DNA of 64,000 bases from Terrabacter terrigena (GTDB taxonomy: Bacteria; Actinomycetota; Actinomycetes; Actinomycetales; Dermatophilaceae): NCBI RefSeq assembly GCF_042676085.1, contig NZ_JBHTKH010000001.1, positions 841,272 through 905,271 of the forward strand. Reading direction: 5' to 3'. This document shows, piece by piece, positions 43,250-52,135 of the stretch. Within the stretch, counting starts at the first letter, position 1. Each line of letters starts with the position of its first letter. The translations under genes were made by a program, and so were the position numbers. The notes beneath the pieces are model-generated. The model was not told the DNA's origin. It saw nothing but the letters and a program-made list of their open reading frames with translations, and ran no database searches.

Positions 43250-44835
43250 CCGCTCACTGCTGCCTGCGTAGCCGGCGCCGCCGTGCGGGTCGAGTCGAGA
43301 CGTCCCGCCGCCCTGGCGCGGATGCGCACCGCGTCGCCCGGCAGGTAGGCGAGCTGGATCTCCTCGAGGTCGACGTCGCGCACACTCGAGGGGATGGCGC
43401 CACTCTGGACGGCCCGGTCCCTGGCCTCTGTCTGCGCCTCTTCGATGAGGCTCTCGCGGGACCGTCCCTCGGCGCGGAAGATGCGGTCCACCTCACCGCT
43501 GACCTCCGCGATCGCGGCTCCGACGGCGTTGGCGACCTCGTGGTGCGGCGGCCGCAGCACCTCCAGGGCGCCCGGCAGGTCCTCGGGCACGAGGAACGAG
43601 CCGCCACCGACGGCGATGACGGTCACCGGGTCGGCGGTGGTCCGCATCCGGTCCAGCGCCACGGCCATGAGCTCGGTGGTCGCCGCCGAGACCGACTCGG
43701 CCAGCTCGGGAGTCACCTGGGGTGTTGTCGTCTCCCGGTCGTGCAGTCTCAGACCGCGCGCCACGGCGACGTCGGTGAGCGTGAGCGTGTCGCCGCCGAA
43801 GCAGAGCGCGCGCCGCGTGATCTCGTAGCCCACGCTGTCGGGTCCGAGGCGCACGGCGGCACCGCCCTGGCCGCCGCGGACGATCGTGCCGCCGCCGAGG
43901 GCCACGGACACGAGGTCGGGCATGCGGAAGTTCGTGACGACGCCGCCGACGTCGACGGCGATGCCGGACTCACGCGGAAAACCGGCCACGAGCGCGCCGA
44001 GGTCAGCCGTCGTGCCGCCCACGTCGATGACGATCGCGTCGCTGCGGCCGGAGAGCAGCGCTCCGCCGCGGAGGCTGTTGGTCGGGCCCGAGGCGACGGT
44101 GAGGACCGGGTACTCCGCGGCCTGGGACAACGACATCAGCGTGCCGTCGTTCTGAGACAGGTAGGTCGCGGCACTGACGCCGGCCGCAGTCAGGGCCTGC
44201 ACGAAACCGTTGGTCGCGCGCTGGGCCACGCCGGTCAGGGCCGCGTTCATGACGGCCGCGTTCTCCCGCTCGAGCAGGCCGATGGAGCCGATCTCGTGGC
44301 TCACCGTGATGGGCAGGTCGAGCATCTCCCGCAGGAGCTCTGCTGCCGCCCGCTCATGGTCCGGGTTGGCCGGCGAGAACACGCTGCTGATGGCCACGGC
44401 GTCGACTGCTCCGCCCCAGTCCCTGCCAGCCCGGCGGACCGCCGCCACGTCGAGCGGTGCGATCTCCCTCCCGTCGTAGTGGTGGCCACCACCGACCACG
44501 CGGGAGTCGGCCAGCACCACGTCCCGCAGGTCTTCCGGCCAGTCGGCGAGAGGTTCGATCGCCGTGGTGGCGGGTGCGCCGATGCGCAGGACCGCGACCC
44601 GGCGCAGGCCGCGTCGCTCGACGATCGCGTTCGTGCACTGGGTGGTCCCGAGCATGGCGAGCGTGACGCTCGCCGGGTCGTGCCCGACGAGGACTGCGTT
44701 GAGGGCGTCCACCACACCGGTCTCGATGTCGAGGGTCGTCGGCCGCTTCACCGACGCCAAGATCGTGTTGGCGTCGTCGAGCAGCACCGCATCGGTATTG
44801 GTGCCGCCCACGTCGATGCCGATACGAACGGTCAC
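43246..44835 (-). CDS. HyuA-type hydantoinase/oxoprolinase subunit
   Basis: A 529-residue protein of the hydantoinase A/acetone carboxylase beta family. The ATP site is RIGIDVGGTNTDAVLLDD, with a second IVIDVGGTTADLGALV and GGGTIVRGGQGG. The GTG start at 44835 has GGAGG eight bases upstream and overlaps the DUF917 stop. HyuA proteins open five-membered N-heterocycles such as hydantoins or oxoproline at the expense of ATP, usually with a HyuB partner. No hyuB is present here; DUF917 takes that place, a known alternative pairing. Confidence 0.85.
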   Translation of the reverse strand: MTVRIGIDVGGTNTDAVLLDDANTILASVKRPTTLDIETGVVDALNAVLVGHDPASVTLAMLGTTQCTNAIVERRGLRRVAVLRIGAPATTAIEPLADWPEDLRDVVLADSRVVGGGHHYDGREIAPLDVAAVRRAGRDWGGAVDAVAISSVFSPANPDHERAAAELLREMLDLPITVSHEIGSIGLLERENAAVMNAALTGVAQRATNGFVQALTAAGVSAATYLSQNDGTLMSLSQAAEYPVLTVASGPTNSLRGGALLSGRSDAIVIDVGGTTADLGALVAGFPRESGIAVDVGGVVTNFRMPDLVSVALGGGTIVRGGQGGAAVRLGPDSVGYEITRRALCFGGDTLTLTDVAVARGLRLHDRETTTPQVTPELAESVSAATTELMAVALDRMRTTADPVTVIAVGGGSFLVPEDLPGALEVLRPPHHEVANAVGAAIAEVSGEVDRIFRAEGRSRESLIEEAQTEARDRAVQSGAIPSSVRDVDLEEIQLAYLPGDAVRIRARAAGRLDSTRTAAPATQAAVSG

Positions 44836-45941
44836 TGTGCGTCCTCCAGCCGGATCGGGTCCATGTCGTAGCCGAAGGCGCGAGGCTCCACGAGCCGCAA
44901 CGCCTCGGGTCGCCACCACAGTGGCGACGACGGGATGCCGACCACGTGCACCCGCAGCCCGTAACGCATCCCTTCGGTGGTCAGCGGTTGACCGCTGTCC
45001 GCCTCCACGAGGCTGATGAGGTCCGGAACGGCAGCGAGGACCTCTCCCCCGGACCGGACGATGAGGTTCTCGTTCTGGAAATCCACCTCGGCGGAGCTGC
45101 CACCGTCCTGGTCCAGGCCGGACAGCGAGAGCCGGCCCCGTACGAAGCCGGCCGCAGTCGTGCGCTTCACGTCGACGACCTTGCCGGTGAAAAGGCGCCG
45201 CGCACCACACAGCGGCGCGATCGCGGCGATGGCGTCGCGGCCCTCCGTCCGGGCGTCGCGCAGCGCGCGACCGATGCCGACCGCCAGGCTCACGCTGCGC
45301 GGGACGGCCCACTCACGCAGGAACGGGCCGTCAACCGCGTAGTGCGCGACGACCGCCGAGCCGCCCATGCCGACGACGACGGAGCGCGCGAGCCGCTCGG
45401 CCGACGCGTTGTCCGCCGCGTCCGTCAGCGCGACGACGTTGCGCGACTCGTCGGCCAGCACCAGAGGCCATGCTTGGGCGCCGCCGGCTCCCAAGGTGAC
45501 CATCTGCACCTCCGGGAACGCCCGGCCCATGCCATCAGCGTCGACGAGCGGCAGGCCGCGACGCGCCGCCAGGACGATGGGAATCGTCGAGTTGATGCCA
45601 CCGGCCTCGATCGGCATGGTGGCCACCACGGGCTGTCGCACGAGTCGCTCGAAGCCCTCCATCACCAGATCCAGCTCGTGGCCGCCCGGGATCCGCTCGA
45701 GGATCACCGTCGGCGCGCCGATCATGGCGACCGGCACTACGACGCCCTCGTCCGGGACATCCTCGGGGGGGATCACGGTCACTGGTCCGTGCTCTCGCAC
45801 GGCGGCCAAGGCCATCAACGTCCCGACGCGGGGATCGCCACCGCCTCCGGTCCCGAGCAGGGTCGCGCCGAGCGCCAGGTCCCTGATCGCCTGCTCGTCG
45901 AGCGTCCGCACCTGCGGTGGGGCTTCAGCGTGCACGGTCAT
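44832..45941 (-). CDS. DUF917 (S-methylthiohydantoin desulfurase-like) protein
   Basis: A 369-residue protein of the DUF917 family, marked by LLGTGGGGDP, MIGAPTVILERIPGG, ATMPIEAGGINSTIPI and LVDADGMGRAFPEVQM. Members accompany HyuA proteins, and one characterised branch acts on S-methylthiohydantoin, so a hydantoin- or thiohydantoin-like intermediate is plausible. AGGAG lies seven bases before ATG 45941, which is inside the end of the molybdenum-subunit gene (17-base overlap). Confidence 0.85.
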   Translation of the reverse strand: MTVHAEAPPQVRTLDEQAIRDLALGATLLGTGGGGDPRVGTLMALAAVREHGPVTVIPPEDVPDEGVVVPVAMIGAPTVILERIPGGHELDLVMEGFERLVRQPVVATMPIEAGGINSTIPIVLAARRGLPLVDADGMGRAFPEVQMVTLGAGGAQAWPLVLADESRNVVALTDAADNASAERLARSVVVGMGGSAVVAHYAVDGPFLREWAVPRSVSLAVGIGRALRDARTEGRDAIAAIAPLCGARRLFTGKVVDVKRTTAAGFVRGRLSLSGLDQDGGSSAEVDFQNENLIVRSGGEVLAAVPDLISLVEADSGQPLTTEGMRYGLRVHVVGIPSSPLWWRPEALRLVEPRAFGYDMDPIRLEDAQ

Positions 45942-48237
45942 ACTGGCTCTCCTGGTTCGTTGAAGCGGCCCAGCTCTCGGCGGGCGCCCGCAGGTGTTCG
46001 AGCACCCGCTGCGGCGTCAGGGGCAGCTCTCGGGTGGTCCTCCCGATGGCACGCGTCACCGCGTTCGCGATGGCCGCGCCGGGCAGGATGATCGGTGGCT
46101 CACCGACGCCCTTGGCGCCATGGGGGCCATCCTCGGAGGCGTTCTCGACGAGGATGCATTCCAGCGGTGGGGTCTCCATGGCCGTGGGCAGCTTGTAGGT
46201 GTCCAACGACTGGTTGCGCACCAGTCCGCGGTCGAGGACCTCCTCCTCGTAGAGCGCCAGACCAAGACCCTGCAGGACGCCGCCCTGGATCTGCCCCTCC
46301 ACGGCCGGGGGCACGAGGGCCTTGCCCACGTCTTGGGCTGCGACGTAGCGCAGCACCTCGATGCGACCCGTCTCCTCATCGACGGCGACCTCGACGGCGT
46401 GACAGTGGAAGCTCGGCGAGTTGAAGGTCGGGTAGAAGTGGTGGGGCCCGACACACGAGGGGTTGTACTCGGTCGGTGGAGCGACGTACCGGGCGGAGGC
46501 ATGGATCGGCCCACGACGGTTGAGCGCCGACTGAGCCACCGCGGACAGCTGGAGGGTGACCGACGGCAGCCCGCGCACCTGCACGGTGCCGTCGATGAGC
46601 TCGAGGTCACCCTCCCCCACCTCCAGCAGCTCCGCCGCCTCGGCGAAGACCTGCGCGCGCACCAGGTCGCAGGCCTCGAGGACGGCGTTCCCGACGTTGA
46701 ACGTGGTCCTGCTGCCCTGGGCGCCGAAGTCGAAGGCACCGGTGCCCGTGTCACCGGTCGCCGCCAGCCGCACCGACTCGGGACTCACGCCCATGCGTTC
46801 TGCGACCAGGTGCACGACACCCGTGGCGAGGGCCCCCGAGCCGATCTCGGTCGCTCCCGTGATCACTGACACCGTGCCGTCGCCCTCGAGCAGGGCGGTC
46901 GCCCCTGCGGGGCCGGCTGTCGTGGTCCACCAGCTGCAGGCGAAGCCGACGGCCGTCCCCGGCTCGCGCGGCCTGTCGTACTCGATCGCCTCCAGCGCAC
47001 GGTCCACGCACTCGGCGATGCTCGGGGAGGTGATCACCTGGCCGTTGAGGGCCACGTCGCCAGGCTGGAAGAAGTGACGCCGGCGCAGCGCGACGGGGTC
47101 TTCGCCGAGGTGGCGGGCAATCTCGTCCATGTGCGCCTCGACCGCGAGCACCATCTGCGGGCCGGAAGGGCCGCGGTACGCGCCGGTGGGCTGGGTGTTC
47201 GTGTAGACCGACAGGGCGGTGCTGCGAACATTGTCAATGCGGTAAGGCCCGGTCGCCTGCAGCGTCGCCACCGAGGCGATGAAGGGAGTGTCGTGCGCAT
47301 AGGCGCCCGAGTCGAGCAGACAGGTCACCTCCCTCCCGATGATCCGGCCGGCGGCGTCGACGGCGCTCCGGATCAGGACGACAGAGTTCTCCCGGGGGTT
47401 CGCGGATGCCAGCTCCTCGGCTCGCGAGCTCACCATCTTCACTGGTCGCCCGGACTTGCGGGCCAGCAGGGCAGCGAAGTGCTCGAGGGTGACGTCCAGC
47501 TTGCCGCCGAAACCGCCGCCGACCGTCGAGGCGCTGATCCGCACGCGTGACTCCGGGACCCCGAGGATCTTGGCCAGTGTGCCGCGCACACCGAACGGGT
47601 TCTGCGTGCTCGTCGTGACCTCGTAGCTGCCATCAGGCGCCACGGTGGCCAGGCAGGCGCGCGGTTCGATGTAGCCCTGATGCACGCGTGGCGTGACGTA
47701 CCGGCCCTCGAGCACGTGGGTAGCCTCGGCGAAGGCTGCGTCCACATCACCGGCGGTCACGACGCTGCGGCCGTTGATGTTGCCATCGCGGTGCGTCTCG
47801 AACACCGTCGAGTAGCCCTGGTAGTCCGTGTGCACCAGCGCGCTGCCGTCACCGAGTGCAGCCTCCACGTCGAAGACGCCGGCCTCGGCATCGGCCTCGA
47901 CGACCACGGCGCCCATGGCGGCGGCGAGGGTCTCGCGGTCCGGGGCAGCGACCACCACGACGGGCTCTGAGGCGAACCGGATGAACGCGCTCGCCAGCGG
48001 CGGCTGGTCGTTGACCACCATCCCGTATGCCGGGACCGGCAGGTCCGCCGCCGTGACCACCGTGACGCCGTCCATCGCCTCAGCGGCGCTGGTGTCGACG
48101 CGGCGGATCCGTCCGCGCGGGATCCGGGCCCGGACCACGCCGCCCAGAAGCATGTGAGGGGCGTAGAGATCCACGCCGTAGACCGCACGACCGGTGACCT
48201 TGCCGCGCGCGTCGCTGCGGTGGAACTTCTCAGCCAC
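45925..48237 (-). CDS. Molybdenum hydroxylase large subunit (xanthine dehydrogenase family)
   Basis: A 770-residue molybdopterin-binding subunit. Typical are RSDARGKVTGRAVYGVD, STVGGGFGGKLD, AYRGPSGPQMVLAVE, GATEIGSGALATG and the active-site Glu in KGVGEPPIILPGAAI. These enzymes hydroxylate carbon next to nitrogen in heterocycles or oxidise aldehydes, using water as the oxygen source. GTG 48237 overlaps the 2Fe-2S gene by 8 bases and has AGG upstream. The substrate pocket does not reveal a specific heterocycle. Confidence 0.9.
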   Translation of the reverse strand: MAEKFHRSDARGKVTGRAVYGVDLYAPHMLLGGVVRARIPRGRIRRVDTSAAEAMDGVTVVTAADLPVPAYGMVVNDQPPLASAFIRFASEPVVVVAAPDRETLAAAMGAVVVEADAEAGVFDVEAALGDGSALVHTDYQGYSTVFETHRDGNINGRSVVTAGDVDAAFAEATHVLEGRYVTPRVHQGYIEPRACLATVAPDGSYEVTTSTQNPFGVRGTLAKILGVPESRVRISASTVGGGFGGKLDVTLEHFAALLARKSGRPVKMVSSRAEELASANPRENSVVLIRSAVDAAGRIIGREVTCLLDSGAYAHDTPFIASVATLQATGPYRIDNVRSTALSVYTNTQPTGAYRGPSGPQMVLAVEAHMDEIARHLGEDPVALRRRHFFQPGDVALNGQVITSPSIAECVDRALEAIEYDRPREPGTAVGFACSWWTTTAGPAGATALLEGDGTVSVITGATEIGSGALATGVVHLVAERMGVSPESVRLAATGDTGTGAFDFGAQGSRTTFNVGNAVLEACDLVRAQVFAEAAELLEVGEGDLELIDGTVQVRGLPSVTLQLSAVAQSALNRRGPIHASARYVAPPTEYNPSCVGPHHFYPTFNSPSFHCHAVEVAVDEETGRIEVLRYVAAQDVGKALVPPAVEGQIQGGVLQGLGLALYEEEVLDRGLVRNQSLDTYKLPTAMETPPLECILVENASEDGPHGAKGVGEPPIILPGAAIANAVTRAIGRTTRELPLTPQRVLEHLRAPAESWAASTNQESQYDRAR

Positions 48238-48706
48238 GGGAACCTGCCTGTGCGCGCAGGGTGAGAGACTCCACCGCGTCGAGGATCTTGGTATAGCCAG
48301 TGCACCGGCAGAGGTTGCCGACCAGGCCGGCCTTGATCTCCTCGCGCGAGGCGTCCGGCTTCTCCTCAAGGAGCGCCCGAGCGGCCAGGATCATCCCGGG
48401 CGTACAGATGCCGCACTGAACCGCACCCGCGCGAGCGAACGCTCCTTGCACCTCGTCGAGGTCGTCGCCCGGTCCGGTCAGACCCTGCACGGTGGTGATC
48501 TCCCCATCCTCAGCGCGGGCCACCGGCAGCAGGCAGGACAGGACGGGCAAGCCGTCGAGCAGCACCGTGCACGAGCCACAACGCCCTTCTCGGCAGCCGG
48601 GCTTGGGCGAGGTGTCACCGACCTCGTCACGCAGCACGTCGACAAGAGGCGTCATGGGTGCGGCCGACACCGGAACGCGGCGGCCGTTGACTCGAAGGTT
48701 CATCAT
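48230..48706 (-). CDS. 2Fe-2S subunit of the molybdenum hydroxylase
   Basis: A 158-residue small subunit. The plant-type cluster motif CREGRCGSCTVLLDG with a later SCLLPV, and the second cluster motif CGICTPGM with CRCTGY, are complete. It transfers electrons from the molybdenum centre to FAD. Two adjacent ATG codons (48706 and 48703) are possible; both overlap the FAD-subunit stop. Confidence 0.92.
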   Translation of the reverse strand: MMNLRVNGRRVPVSAAPMTPLVDVLRDEVGDTSPKPGCREGRCGSCTVLLDGLPVLSCLLPVARAEDGEITTVQGLTGPGDDLDEVQGAFARAGAVQCGICTPGMILAARALLEEKPDASREEIKAGLVGNLCRCTGYTKILDAVESLTLRAQAGSRG

Positions 48707-49584
48707 GCGAGTGCGTCTCCGACCTGTGGGGTTACAGAAGGGCCCAGGGCCAGGGCCAGCGTGAGGGTGCGACGGACCAGCGGGCCGGCTACCCGGCCGC
48801 GGTATTCGGCGGTGGACTCGTCGTCGTCGTGGAAGCGGCGGCCCTTGACGCCGATGACCTCGACGAGTTCGGCCATGGTCTCCGCGCTCGTGTCGGCACC
48901 GACCAGGGCGGACTCGATGGCGGGCAACCGGCTCGGACGGTCGTGGAGCGAGCCGACCGCGACCCGGGCCTGCACGATCTCGTCTCCGTCGACCTGCAGG
49001 ACGGCGCTGACCAGACCGGTGGAAAGGTCCATGCCCCGCCGCGCGAGCTTGATGGTGGCCCCGGTCCAGCCCGCCTCGGAGGCCAGGTCGTGGGTGACAC
49101 GTGCGATGAGCTGGGAGGTCAGCAGGCCGCGGTCCACGACGTCATGGATGGACAGCCTCTGCCCGTTCGCGAGGTGCACGTGCGCGTCGAGGGCCAGCAG
49201 GGCCGGCACCAGGTCGGCCTGCGGGAACCCCGAGGCCAAGTTGCCGCCCAAGGTGGCAAGGCTGCGCACGGCAGGCCCGGCGGTCACGGACGCAGCCATC
49301 GTCAACGCCCGTTGCGCACCGGTCCGGGGGCCTCGCTCGATGCGGCGGAGGGTGGCGAGCGCCCCGACGGACCCGTCGGCCACCTCGTCGTGGCCTGCGA
49401 TGCGGTGCAGGCTGATGAGGTGCTCTGGCATCGGCTCGCCGTGGGCGGCGCGCCACATGAGGTAGGTCGCGCCCCCGGCCACGGCGGAGTTGAGCGGGTG
49501 CGCGTCCACGAGAGCAGACGCCTCCTCCCAGGTCGCCGGGGCGTGCACGAGCCCCACCTGTCCGCGTGCGTCGATCTGCGTCAT
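48703..49584 (-). CDS. FAD subunit of the molybdenum hydroxylase, first gene of the 14-gene operon
   Basis: A 293-residue CoxM/XdhB-type subunit: AVAGGATYLMWRAAHGE FAD loop, then ATLGGNLASGFPQADLVPAL. The ATG at 49584 is fixed by AAGGAG six bases upstream; TTG one codon earlier is unlikely. The promoter region 49585-49717 carries the palindrome at 49608. From here to 34946 all genes run in the same direction, with overlaps at nearly every junction. Confidence 0.9.
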   Translation of the reverse strand: MTQIDARGQVGLVHAPATWEEASALVDAHPLNSAVAGGATYLMWRAAHGEPMPEHLISLHRIAGHDEVADGSVGALATLRRIERGPRTGAQRALTMAASVTAGPAVRSLATLGGNLASGFPQADLVPALLALDAHVHLANGQRLSIHDVVDRGLLTSQLIARVTHDLASEAGWTGATIKLARRGMDLSTGLVSAVLQVDGDEIVQARVAVGSLHDRPSRLPAIESALVGADTSAETMAELVEVIGVKGRRFHDDDESTAEYRGRVAGPLVRRTLTLALALGPSVTPQVGDALA

Positions 49585-49607
49585 CAATTTCTCCTTGTTG
49601 CATCTTT

Positions 49608-49622
49608 CGCAACGCCGTTGCG
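49608..49622. promoter_or_regulatory. Predicted IclR-type operator, copy 1
   Basis: CGCAA-CGCCG-TTGCG is an inverted repeat that extends further with few mismatches (TTTCGCAAC...GTTGCGCAAA). It lies about 24 bases upstream of the FAD-subunit start and about 95 bases before the divergent SnoaL-SDR pair. The same arms and spacing occur at 50990, and a looser version at 58521, all around the IclR gene. Confidence 0.65.
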
Positions 49623-49717
49623 CAAACTACCGTGGGTCGCGGCGCAAGGCAACCATCCCTTCCGCCCGTCTCACCTTCGCCCCCGTCCACCAGCCCACGC
49701 CACCTTCGGAGGAACAG

Positions 49718-50128
49718 ATGACCAGCACCCATGACCACCAGCGCGCGCTCCTCGCTCGCGCCTTCGAGGAGCTCGTGCATGGCGATGCCGCCGCGCTGGG
49801 CGACATCTCGGCACCGGACGTGTCCTGGTGGCTACCCTTGGGAGGACCTGAGCACTGCGGGATCTCCAACGTCGTCCAAGCCCTCGATCGCGCCCTGGCT
49901 GGCAAGGAGGTCGCAACGCAGACGGTCGTGTTGGGCGCCGACTCGCGTTCTGCGGTGGTCGAGCAGCTGGTCCGAGTCGCGAAGGGCGTCAGCACTCCGG
50001 TGACCTCAGTCCTGACGCTGCGTCACGGTCTCGTCGCGGCCGGCCGGACTTACCTCGACGTCGCGGCCTGGCAGGGCGAGAACACGGACGCGGGTAGCGC
50101 CACGGTCATGGACCCCCGGCGTGGCTGA
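49718..50128 (+). CDS. SnoaL/NTF2-like protein
   Basis: A 136-residue NTF2-fold protein (LLARAFEELVHGDAAALGDI, DVSWWLPLGGPEH, LTLRHGLVAAGRTYLDVA). GGAGG precedes ATG 49718. It is divergent from the molybdenum-hydroxylase operon and overlaps the next SDR gene by 8 bases. It is not closely similar to the SnoaL-like protein at 41823. Confidence 0.75.
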   Translation: MTSTHDHQRALLARAFEELVHGDAAALGDISAPDVSWWLPLGGPEHCGISNVVQALDRALAGKEVATQTVVLGADSRSAVVEQLVRVAKGVSTPVTSVLTLRHGLVAAGRTYLDVAAWQGENTDAGSATVMDPRRG

Positions 50129-50897
50129 CCTCCACGGGGCCGACCAGCCCCTCGCCGGGCACCGGGCTCTCGTGACCGGCTCGTCGCGGAACCTGGGGGC
50201 CCAGATCGCGCGGACCTTGGCAGAGCGGGGCGCCGTCGTCGCCGTCACCTACCAGGGCTCGGAGCAGCTCGCGCGCGACCTGGTGGCCGACCTCGCCGAC
50301 CGCACCGGCAGGGCGCACGTGGCTGTCGAGGGGGACTTCCACCAGGCGGACGCGGTCAGGCGCACGGTCGAGGCGGCGCAGGACGGCCTCGGCGGCCTCG
50401 ACATCCTCGTGAACAACTTCGGTCCGTTCTCCGCCGTTCCGTTCGCGGACCTGCCTCACGAGACCTGGCAGAGCGTCTGGGCCGGCAACGTCACGGCCGC
50501 CTACCTCGCCACCCAGTCGGTCATACCTGGCATGCGCACCGCGGGCTGGGGCCGGATCGTCAACCTGTCCGCAGGTTCGGCCTACTTGCGCAACCACTCC
50601 GTGTACGGCCTTGCCAAGCAGGCGGTCATCACGCTCACCGAGGCCCTGGCCCTCGAGCTGGGTCCCGAGATCACGGTGAACGCCGTGGCGCCCGGGCAGG
50701 TCGAGGAGAGCGCCGACGACATCGCCGACATCGACCCGACCTTCGTCGAGCGCGCCGTGGCACGCACCCCGGCAGGACGGCTCGTCACTCGTGCCGAGGT
50801 CGCAGATGTCGTTGCGCTGCTGTGCACCCCCGCCTTCGACATGCTCACCGGTGCGGTCCTGCCGCTGGACGGCGGGTGGCGGTTCAACCGCTTCTGA
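50121..50897 (+). CDS. Short-chain dehydrogenase/reductase
   Basis: A 258-residue SDR: VTGSSRNLGAQIARTLAERG cofactor site, NNFGPFSAVPF, catalytic Ser in NLSAGSAYL and Tyr/Lys in YGLAKQA, ending AVLPLDGGWRFNRF. The GTG start at 50121 overlaps the stop of the SnoaL-like gene. It resembles FabG-like 3-oxoacyl reductases, but the context implies a catabolic step. Confidence 0.82.
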   Translation: MADLHGADQPLAGHRALVTGSSRNLGAQIARTLAERGAVVAVTYQGSEQLARDLVADLADRTGRAHVAVEGDFHQADAVRRTVEAAQDGLGGLDILVNNFGPFSAVPFADLPHETWQSVWAGNVTAAYLATQSVIPGMRTAGWGRIVNLSAGSAYLRNHSVYGLAKQAVITLTEALALELGPEITVNAVAPGQVEESADDIADIDPTFVERAVARTPAGRLVTRAEVADVVALLCTPAFDMLTGAVLPLDGGWRFNRF

Positions 50898-50989
50898 CGT
50901 GCGCTGAGGCATGGCCGGCCCAGCGTCTCGCCTGCCAACGCATCACTTGACACGCCGAGTGAGGACTGAGGTAATCGCGGGACACATTC

Positions 50990-51004
50990 CGCAACGCTAT
51001 TGCG
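50990..51004. promoter_or_regulatory. Predicted IclR-type operator, copy 2
   Basis: CGCAA-CGCTA-TTGCG has the same arms and five-base spacing as the 49608 site. It lies 21 bases before the start of the Leu/Phe/Val-type dehydrogenase, so it overlaps the expected promoter. Confidence 0.65.
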
Positions 51005-51025
51005 CATGATGCAACAGGAGCGACG

Positions 51026-52090
51026 ATGATCTTCTCCCAGAACGCCGGCCCCGAGCAGGTCGTCTTCAGCCAGGACAACAGCTGCGGCCTCAAGGCCATC
51101 ATCGGCATCTACTCGACGGCGCTCGGCCCGGCATTGGGTGGCACGCGGTTCTATCCCTACGAGACCGAGCAGCAGGCGCTCCAGGACGTCCTGAACCTCT
51201 CGCGCGGGATGGCCTACAAGAACGCGCTGGCCGGTCTCGAGCTCGGGGGCGGCAAGGCCGTCATCATCGGTGACCCCCGGACCGACAAGAGCGAGGCGCT
51301 GCTGCGGGCCTACGGGCGTGCCGTGGCCTCCTTGTCAGGGCGGTACATCACCGCCTGTGACGTGGGCACGTACGTCGAGGACATGGACGTCGTGGCCCAG
51401 GAGTGTGAGTGGGTCACCGGCCGCTCGCGTGCGAACGGTGGTGCGGGTGACTCCTCGGTCCTCACCGCATACGGGGTGTTCCAAGGGATGCGCGCTTCGG
51501 CGCAGTGGCTTTGGGGCGCCGACGACCTCGAGGGCCGGCACGTGGGCATCGCCGGAGTCGGCAAGGTCGGTCGGCACCTGACCAAGCACCTGCTCGAGGC
51601 CGGGGCGATCGTCACGGTCACGGACATCGACCCGGCCGCGGTCGACCGGCTGCGCGCCGCGTACCCCGAAGTGCAGGTCTCGCGGTCCGTGGAAACCCTC
51701 GTGTCCGGCCCCGTGGACGTCTACGCGCCCTGTGCACTCGGTGGCGCGCTCACGTTCGAGAGCGTCGACGCCCTGCGGGCCCAGGTCGTCTGCGGTGCCG
51801 CAAACAACCAGCTGGCTCACCCGGCTGTGGCCGAGCTGCTGCGCAACCGGGGCGTCCTCTATGCCCCCGACTACCTCGTCAACGCCGGCGGGGTCATCCA
51901 GGTCGAGGACGAGCGGCACGGCTTCGACTTCGAGCGCGCCAAGGCGAAGGTGTCGCAGATCTTCGCCACCGCCCTTTCGGTCTTCGAGCTGGCCGACGAG
52001 CAGGGGGTCTCCCCCGCCCTCGCGGCGGACCGACTCGCCGAGGAGAGGATCGCCGGGTCAGCGTCAAGGCACCCCGTCGAGGCCGCCTGA
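51026..52090 (+). CDS. Leu/Phe/Val-type amino acid dehydrogenase
   Basis: A 354-residue member of the Glu/Leu/Phe/Val dehydrogenase family. The catalytic Lys lies in LELGGGKAVIIGDP, the Asp in TACDVGTYVEDM, and the NAD fold in VGIAGVGKVGRHLTKHLLEAG. It oxidatively deaminates a hydrophobic L-amino acid to the keto acid with NAD. AGGAG lies six bases upstream. In this locus it could deaminate an amino acid released from the imported compound, or recycle the amino group from the aminotransferase. Confidence 0.9.
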   Translation: MIFSQNAGPEQVVFSQDNSCGLKAIIGIYSTALGPALGGTRFYPYETEQQALQDVLNLSRGMAYKNALAGLELGGGKAVIIGDPRTDKSEALLRAYGRAVASLSGRYITACDVGTYVEDMDVVAQECEWVTGRSRANGGAGDSSVLTAYGVFQGMRASAQWLWGADDLEGRHVGIAGVGKVGRHLTKHLLEAGAIVTVTDIDPAAVDRLRAAYPEVQVSRSVETLVSGPVDVYAPCALGGALTFESVDALRAQVVCGAANNQLAHPAVAELLRNRGVLYAPDYLVNAGGVIQVEDERHGFDFERAKAKVSQIFATALSVFELADEQGVSPALAADRLAEERIAGSASRHPVEAA

Positions 52091-52135
52091 CGTGGTCGCG
52101 GCAAGGCCGGGGGCACGGTCGTGGTGAGGACCGAG

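Noticed and set aside
44836..45312. Upstream extension of the HyuA frame
   Set aside because: It is out-of-frame DUF917 sequence; GTG 44835 with GGAGG is the proper start.
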